Source: Pararhizobium_B sp963760965 (lineage in GTDB: Bacteria > Pseudomonadota > Alphaproteobacteria > Rhizobiales > Rhizobiaceae). Taken from it: DNA of 64,000 bases. The stretch covers positions 1-64,000 of the forward strand of contig CAVXEW010000009.1 in the NCBI GenBank assembly GCA_963760965.1. The letters run 5' to 3'. Below, in pieces: positions 60,071 to 64,000 of the stretch; within the stretch, counting starts at the first letter, position 1; every line of letters starts with the position of its first letter. A model generated the notes under the pieces. The model had not been told where the DNA came from, searched no databases, and saw nothing but the letters and a program-made list of their open reading frames with translations. The translations under genes and the position numbers were made by a program.

Positions 60071-61210
60071 TCAGGCCGCGCGCTCGACGACCGACCTGAC
60101 ATAGTCACGCGCCGCTTCCCTGCGGGCGGCAAGATCCATCTTCTCGATCAGGTACAGCAGATCCGCGAGGACGGGGCTGAAGCGCGCCCGCTCGCCGTGC
60201 AGTTCGATCAGCCGCTGCGGGATCGACTGCCCGTGCGCACCGCCGGACGCCGTCATCACTCCACGCCACATGAGCGTCGCGTCGACGAAGACGTCGATGA
60301 CATCCTTCGACAGCCCCGACGCGCGGTAGAGTGCGCGGATCGTGTGATGTCTGCCGTCCACCAGAATGCCGCGCACGCGGCCTTCGCCATGCCCGCTCAG
60401 GCTGACGATGGCTGCGGCGAAGAAATCGACATTGCCCGAGCAAAGAGCGTGCACCAGCAGAGCCGCCGTCAACTTGCCGGTGATCCGCAGATGTTCGACG
60501 AGCGCCGGCAGTTCCGATTGCGGCACGCTTTCGGCCAGTTGCAGCGTCGCCGTCTGGCAGGCCTCTCGGGTAACGCGGCGCACGCGGTCGGCGCCGATGG
60601 TCGCGGTCACGAAGGCGAAGCGCGAAAGAGCTTCGCTTACCTGGAAGATGAGGACGTGGCGCACGTCGCACGGCAGGCCGGGCCGATCCAGAAGACGTGC
60701 GCGAACCTCGGCGACACCACCGAAGCGCTCCGCGATCCGGCGCAGTGAGATCGCCGCGATCCGGGCGCCGGCATTGTCGAGCATGTCGCAGACGGTGCTC
60801 TCGTAGCCCACTTCCGCGATGGCGGCGCAAACTGCTGCCGATAGCGATGCGCGACCCGCGATCGTACGCTGCACGGGGCCTCTGCGGTCGGCGACGAGAT
60901 CCACCATGTCGCCGTCGAGCAGCACCGTCGAGGTCGCGAGAATCCGGTTGGCGATCTCCGCCTGGTCGCGTGCCAGCGCGCAGACGATCTCCCTCGGAGC
61001 CGAAGGGCTGACGGCCAGAGCCTCCGCAAGCGCCAGACGAACCTTTGGCGAAGGATCGTCCAGGATGACCATCATCGCCGCCTCCGCCGATCGGCGCTCC
61101 GGCTCGGTCAGCCTGGAATGAAGATAGGCTCGCGCGAGGAGCCCTGCCGCCCTGGCCCTGTCCCGGGCCGAAGCTGTCTGCGACCACTCAAGGAATTTCC
61201 GGATGATCAT
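60071..61210 (-). CDS. DUF2336 domain protein
   Basis: Cytoplasmic alpha-helical protein of 379 residues with HEAT-like repeats (e.g. LTEPERRSAEAAMMVILDDPSPKVRLALAEALAVS) in the DUF2336 family, frequent in alphaproteobacteria and of unknown function. ATG 61210 follows GGGGGA. Convergent with parE with only a few bases between them. Confidence 0.85.
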   Translation of the reverse strand: MIIRKFLEWSQTASARDRARAAGLLARAYLHSRLTEPERRSAEAAMMVILDDPSPKVRLALAEALAVSPSAPREIVCALARDQAEIANRILATSTVLLDGDMVDLVADRRGPVQRTIAGRASLSAAVCAAIAEVGYESTVCDMLDNAGARIAAISLRRIAERFGGVAEVRARLLDRPGLPCDVRHVLIFQVSEALSRFAFVTATIGADRVRRVTREACQTATLQLAESVPQSELPALVEHLRITGKLTAALLVHALCSGNVDFFAAAIVSLSGHGEGRVRGILVDGRHHTIRALYRASGLSKDVIDVFVDATLMWRGVMTASGGAHGQSIPQRLIELHGERARFSPVLADLLYLIEKMDLAARREAARDYVRSVVERAA

Positions 61211-61364
61211 CTCGTCCCCCGATGCGAAAGGCTGACCCTCGGAAGATGTTAGGGACAAATCGTTTACGATGCGTTTACCATGATCGACGCCCTGCCCCGA
61301 AACCACTGCGACTGGATTAAGGATGCCGCATTGCTATAGTCGGGCGACATCGGGAGGCAACTGG

Positions 61365-61820
61365 ATGGCCGGACTGTATCTGGAAGAATTCGAAGTGGGA
61401 CAGGTATTCCGGCATCCGCTGCGGCGGTCCCTGACGGAATCGGACAACATGCTGTTCTCCAACATGACTCTCAATCCCCAACCCCTTCACATCGATTTCG
61501 ACTTTGCGGCGAAGACCGAGTGGGGAAAGCCTCTCGTCAATTCTCTCTTCACGCTCGGCCTGATGATCGGCATTTCCGTGCAGGACACGACCGTCGGCAC
61601 CACGGTCGCCAACCTCGGCATGAGCGAGGTCGTTTTTCCCCACCCGCTCTTCCACGGCGACACCCTCCACGTGGAAACCGAAGTCCTTTCGGTGCGGGAA
61701 TCGAAATCGAAGCCCGATCGCGGCATCGTCGAATTCCAGCACCGGGCGTTCAACCAGCACGACGTCCTCGTCGCCCGCTGCAATCGTCACGCAATGATGC
61801 GCAAGCGAGATGTCGCCTGA
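61365..61820 (+). CDS. MaoC family (hot-dog) dehydratase
   Basis: Acyl-CoA hydratase/dehydratase-like protein of 151 residues. The hot-dog hydratase pattern is visible: FEVGQVFRHPLRRSLTESDNMLFSNMTLNPQPLHIDFDFA, with candidate catalytic Asp and His. GGGAGG at 61352-61357 sets ATG 61365. Coupled to a CitE-like lyase gene (TGATG overlap). Together they resemble mesaconyl/itaconyl-CoA hydratase plus malyl/citramalyl-CoA lyase pairs; the substrate is inferred. Confidence 0.87.
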   Translation: MAGLYLEEFEVGQVFRHPLRRSLTESDNMLFSNMTLNPQPLHIDFDFAAKTEWGKPLVNSLFTLGLMIGISVQDTTVGTTVANLGMSEVVFPHPLFHGDTLHVETEVLSVRESKSKPDRGIVEFQHRAFNQHDVLVARCNRHAMMRKRDVA

Positions 61821-62701
61821 TGCGCTCCTACCTCTTCGTTCCGGGCGATTCGCAGCGCAAGCAGCAGAAGGCGATGTCGTCGCACGCCGACGCACTTATC
61901 ATCGACCTCGAAGACTCCGTGTCCCCCGCAAACAAGGGGGCCGCAAGAGAAATCGCCGCAGAATTCCTTGCCAAAACCTCACCTCTGGCGCAGCGGCCGG
62001 CGCTCGTCGTGCGCGTCAACGCACTATCGACCGGGTTGACCGACGCAGACCTTGCCGGCGTCATGCGCGCCGGCCCGGACGCGATCCTCCTCCCCAAGTG
62101 CTGCGGCGGCGCCGATGTGCAGCATCTGGCAACGCTTCTTTCCGTCCACGAGGCAGACTGTGCCCGCCCCCAGGGGGCGACGGCCATCCACGCGCTGGTG
62201 ACTGAAACGGCGCTCGGGGTTCTCAATGCAGGCACCTACGCAGGGAAGACCGATCGCCTCAAGACGCTGTCATGGGGCGGCGAGGACCTTGCCGCCGACA
62301 TCGGCGCAGCGACGAACAGGGACGATCTGGGCCGCTATACCGACACCTTCCGCCTGGCGCGCAGCCTGACGCTGCTCGGAGCGGCCGCCGCGGACGTTGA
62401 GGCCGTTGACACCGTCTTCACCGACATCGCGGCCCTTGCCGCACTGGAGGCGGAGTGCGCGATGGCAGCCCGGGACGGCTTCTCCGGGAAGATGGCGATC
62501 CACCCGGCCCAGGTCGAGATAATCAACCGCGCGTTCACGCCGTCCGCCGAAACCGTTGAACATGCGCGCCGCGTCGTCGCACTGTTCGACGAGGCAGGCC
62601 CGGAAGCCGGGGTTCTTTCGATGGACGGCCGCATGATCGACCGCCCGCACCTGCGCCAGGCCGAACGCATGCTTGCGCGCGCCCGGGCGGCCGTCAGGTA
62701 G
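61820..62701 (+). CDS. HpcH/HpaI-CitE family CoA ester lyase
   Basis: CitE-like lyase of 293 residues. RSYLFVPGDSQRKQQKAMSSHADALIIDLEDSV is the family start with the metal-binding Glu/Asp; further along are LVVRVNAL, HALVTETALG, LSWGGEDLAADIG and the C-terminal KMAIHPAQVEIIN. It probably cleaves malyl-, methylmalyl- or citramalyl-CoA, or acts as the corresponding thioesterase. Its start overlaps the stop of the MaoC gene. Confidence 0.88.
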   Translation: MRSYLFVPGDSQRKQQKAMSSHADALIIDLEDSVSPANKGAAREIAAEFLAKTSPLAQRPALVVRVNALSTGLTDADLAGVMRAGPDAILLPKCCGGADVQHLATLLSVHEADCARPQGATAIHALVTETALGVLNAGTYAGKTDRLKTLSWGGEDLAADIGAATNRDDLGRYTDTFRLARSLTLLGAAAADVEAVDTVFTDIAALAALEAECAMAARDGFSGKMAIHPAQVEIINRAFTPSAETVEHARRVVALFDEAGPEAGVLSMDGRMIDRPHLRQAERMLARARAAVR

Positions 62702-62710
62702 GCGCGGCGC

Positions 62711-63319
62711 TCATCCCTTCCACTTCGGGCGCACCATCTCGAAGACCTGCGACCCGTCGGAATAGTCGAGATATCCGAGACGCGCCAGGGGTGCCGCCAC
62801 CGCCATGTCGATGCGGCCGTCGACGATGATCGCCGGATCGATGTGAATGCCCATCACCTGGCCGAAGACGACGAAGTTTTCCGAAGGGGCACCGTCGATG
62901 CCGACCGGCTGGAGTATCTGCGTCACCTTGCACTCGAGGGCCGCGTAGGCCTCACGCACGAAGGGCGCGGCGACGAGCCGGCCCTCCTGCCGGCCAAGTC
63001 CGCTCAGGGCGAACTCGTCCGTGCCGTAGGGCGCGTCGATCGACGAGGCGTTGACCTGCTCGGCAAGGTCGCGACTGGCAAGACTCGCCGTGAACTCGCC
63101 GGTTTCCTCCGCGTTCCGGACGCTGTGCTTCCATCCCGACGAGGAAAACATCACCAGCTTCGGACGGTCGGAAACCGCATTGAAGAACGAATAGGGAGAA
63201 AGATTGAAGCTGCCGTCCAGGCCCCTGGTTCCGATCCAGCCGATGGGGCGTGGCGAGACCAGCGCCTTGAACGGATCGTGCGCAAGCCCATGGCTGTTGT
63301 CTGCTGTCTCGTAGAACAT
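62711..63319 (-). CDS. Flavin reductase-like protein (FMN-binding split barrel)
   Basis: Flavoprotein of 202 residues with the split-barrel fold: HDPFKALVSPRPIGWIGTRGLDGSFNLSPYSFFNAVSDRPKLVMFSS is characteristic. It may reduce flavin or bind FMN. Coupled with the nitroreductase upstream (TGATG overlap), implying a shared flavin-dependent reaction. The physiological substrate is unknown. Confidence 0.87.
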   Translation of the reverse strand: MFYETADNSHGLAHDPFKALVSPRPIGWIGTRGLDGSFNLSPYSFFNAVSDRPKLVMFSSSGWKHSVRNAEETGEFTASLASRDLAEQVNASSIDAPYGTDEFALSGLGRQEGRLVAAPFVREAYAALECKVTQILQPVGIDGAPSENFVVFGQVMGIHIDPAIIVDGRIDMAVAAPLARLGYLDYSDGSQVFEMVRPKWKG

Positions 63320-63903
63320 CAGTCGTCACCGCCGACCCACGTGACGAGGTCCTCGAGCTCGGGTCGATCGCGTTCGAACGGCGGCTGCACGGACGTACCG
63401 ATGTGGACGAAACCCGAGATCCTCTCGTGCGGCTCCACGCCCAGCAGCGAAGCCGCCGCCTCGTCATAGGCCATCCATTCGGTCAGCCAGCAAGCCACGT
63501 AGCCGAGCGCATTGGCCGCAATCAGCAGGTTCATGCCCGCAGCTCCCGCGGAAAGCACCTGTTCCCATTCCGGGATCTTCGGATGCGGCGCCGCGCGGCT
63601 TACCATCATGACGACGACAGGCGCCCGGGTCAGACGCATCCGCTCGGCGCGCAGGCTCTCCTCGCTCAGCCCCGGCGTCTTCTCAAGGGAGATTGCCGCA
63701 AGAGCCTCGCCGAGGCGTTCTCGTTCACTTCCGCGGAAGACGACAAATCGCCAGGGCGCCAGCTTCCCGTGGTCGGGCACGCGCGAGGCGATTCTCAGCA
63801 TCTCCTCGATTTCCGCCCGCGACGGTCCAGGTTCGCCGATCTGCAGCACCGGCCGCGAGCGACGGGTTTCCATGTATTCCTTCAGCGTCGAGTTGACGGA
63901 CAT
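63319..63903 (-). CDS. Nitroreductase family protein
   Basis: FMN-dependent nitroreductase-fold protein of 194 residues. TRRSRPVLQIGEPGPS, RVPDHGKLAPWRFVVF and AGAAGMNLLIAANALGYVACWLTEW are recognisable FMN-contact segments; it resembles the short YdjA-like group. ATG 63903 is preferred (GGGGG upstream) over ATG 63924. First gene of a pair with the flavin reductase. Confidence 0.87.
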   Translation of the reverse strand: MSVNSTLKEYMETRRSRPVLQIGEPGPSRAEIEEMLRIASRVPDHGKLAPWRFVVFRGSERERLGEALAAISLEKTPGLSEESLRAERMRLTRAPVVVMMVSRAAPHPKIPEWEQVLSAGAAGMNLLIAANALGYVACWLTEWMAYDEAAASLLGVEPHERISGFVHIGTSVQPPFERDRPELEDLVTWVGGDD

Positions 63904-63956
63904 TTGCCCCCGCTCTTGCTCCATTGCGTCAGTGACAGGAAAAGTTGGGCCTTGAA

Positions 63957-64000
63957 ATGGCCACGGCTTTTGGGTTCAAGTGGCGCGGCAACCATCTATT
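63957..64000 (+). CDS. Possible start of a gene cut by the window end
   Basis: An open frame begins ATGGCCACGGCTTTTGGG and runs off the window after 14 complete codons (MATAFGFKWRGNHL). It is divergent from the nitroreductase gene with 53 bp between. There is no clear ribosome-binding site and too little sequence to name it. Confidence 0.2.
   Translation, partial: MATAFGFKWRGNHL

Overview
The window is a GC-rich chromosomal segment of an alphaproteobacterium, most likely Hyphomicrobiales (Rhizobiales), family Phyllobacteriaceae or close to it. Evidence: the block uvrA / ssb / marC / gyrA / coaD / ppi / ppi / queA / tgt; an alphaproteobacterial SOS box (GTTC-N7-GTTC) between ssb and uvrA; an nnr-glnB-glnA block; BA14K, DUF1236, DUF2336 and DUF4864 proteins; and a class II (B12-dependent) ribonucleotide reductase. 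Nothing resembles a prophage, CRISPR array or complete insertion sequence.

Layout. 1-4.2 kb: periplasmic cyclic-nucleotide phosphodiesterase, a LysR regulator divergent from an azoreductase, and a PilZ protein. 4242-4549 (minus): a tRNA-Leu(UAA) gene split by a 221-bp group I intron. 4.8-9.7 kb: a branched-chain amino-acid-type ABC transporter with its second permease fused to an ATPase. 9.8-14.5 kb: wrbA, a CinA-like protein, an EF-G-like GTPase, gpt and a BA14K protein. 15.0-19.0 kb: nrdJ preceded by two NrdR boxes.

19.1-21.6 kb is the most foreign-looking segment. It holds two tandem AT-richer paralogues of unknown function. Each has an almost identical palindrome-bearing leader and an almost identical downstream hairpin, and a decayed nrdJ fragment lies between the two cassettes. 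A Crp/Fnr regulator, CueR, a secreted hypothetical protein, a zinc-type CDF exporter with a MerR-type promoter, an L,D-transpeptidase and an MscS channel follow.

28.1-37.1 kb is a catabolic block. Valine degradation genes (mmsA, acyl-CoA dehydrogenase, 3-hydroxyisobutyryl-CoA hydrolase, mmsB) lie downstream of a kinase-SDR pair. A divergent ACAD11-like dehydrogenase sits next to that pair, which suggests a 4-hydroxyacyl-CoA route. 37.2-50.2 kb carries queuosine (tgt, queA), folding, CoA, gyrase, SSB and UvrA housekeeping genes. 51-57 kb has an MFS/AraC pair, nnr, and glnBA with a sigma-54 promoter. 58-64 kb has parE, a DUF2336 protein, a MaoC/CitE-like pair and a flavin reductase/nitroreductase pair.

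Two housekeeping genes do not read through: tgt has one apparent +1 shift and parE has two. Because parE is normally essential and everything around the shifts is intact, assembly indels are the leading explanation. Starts were chosen by eye from ribosome-binding sites and family N-termini; no database search was possible.
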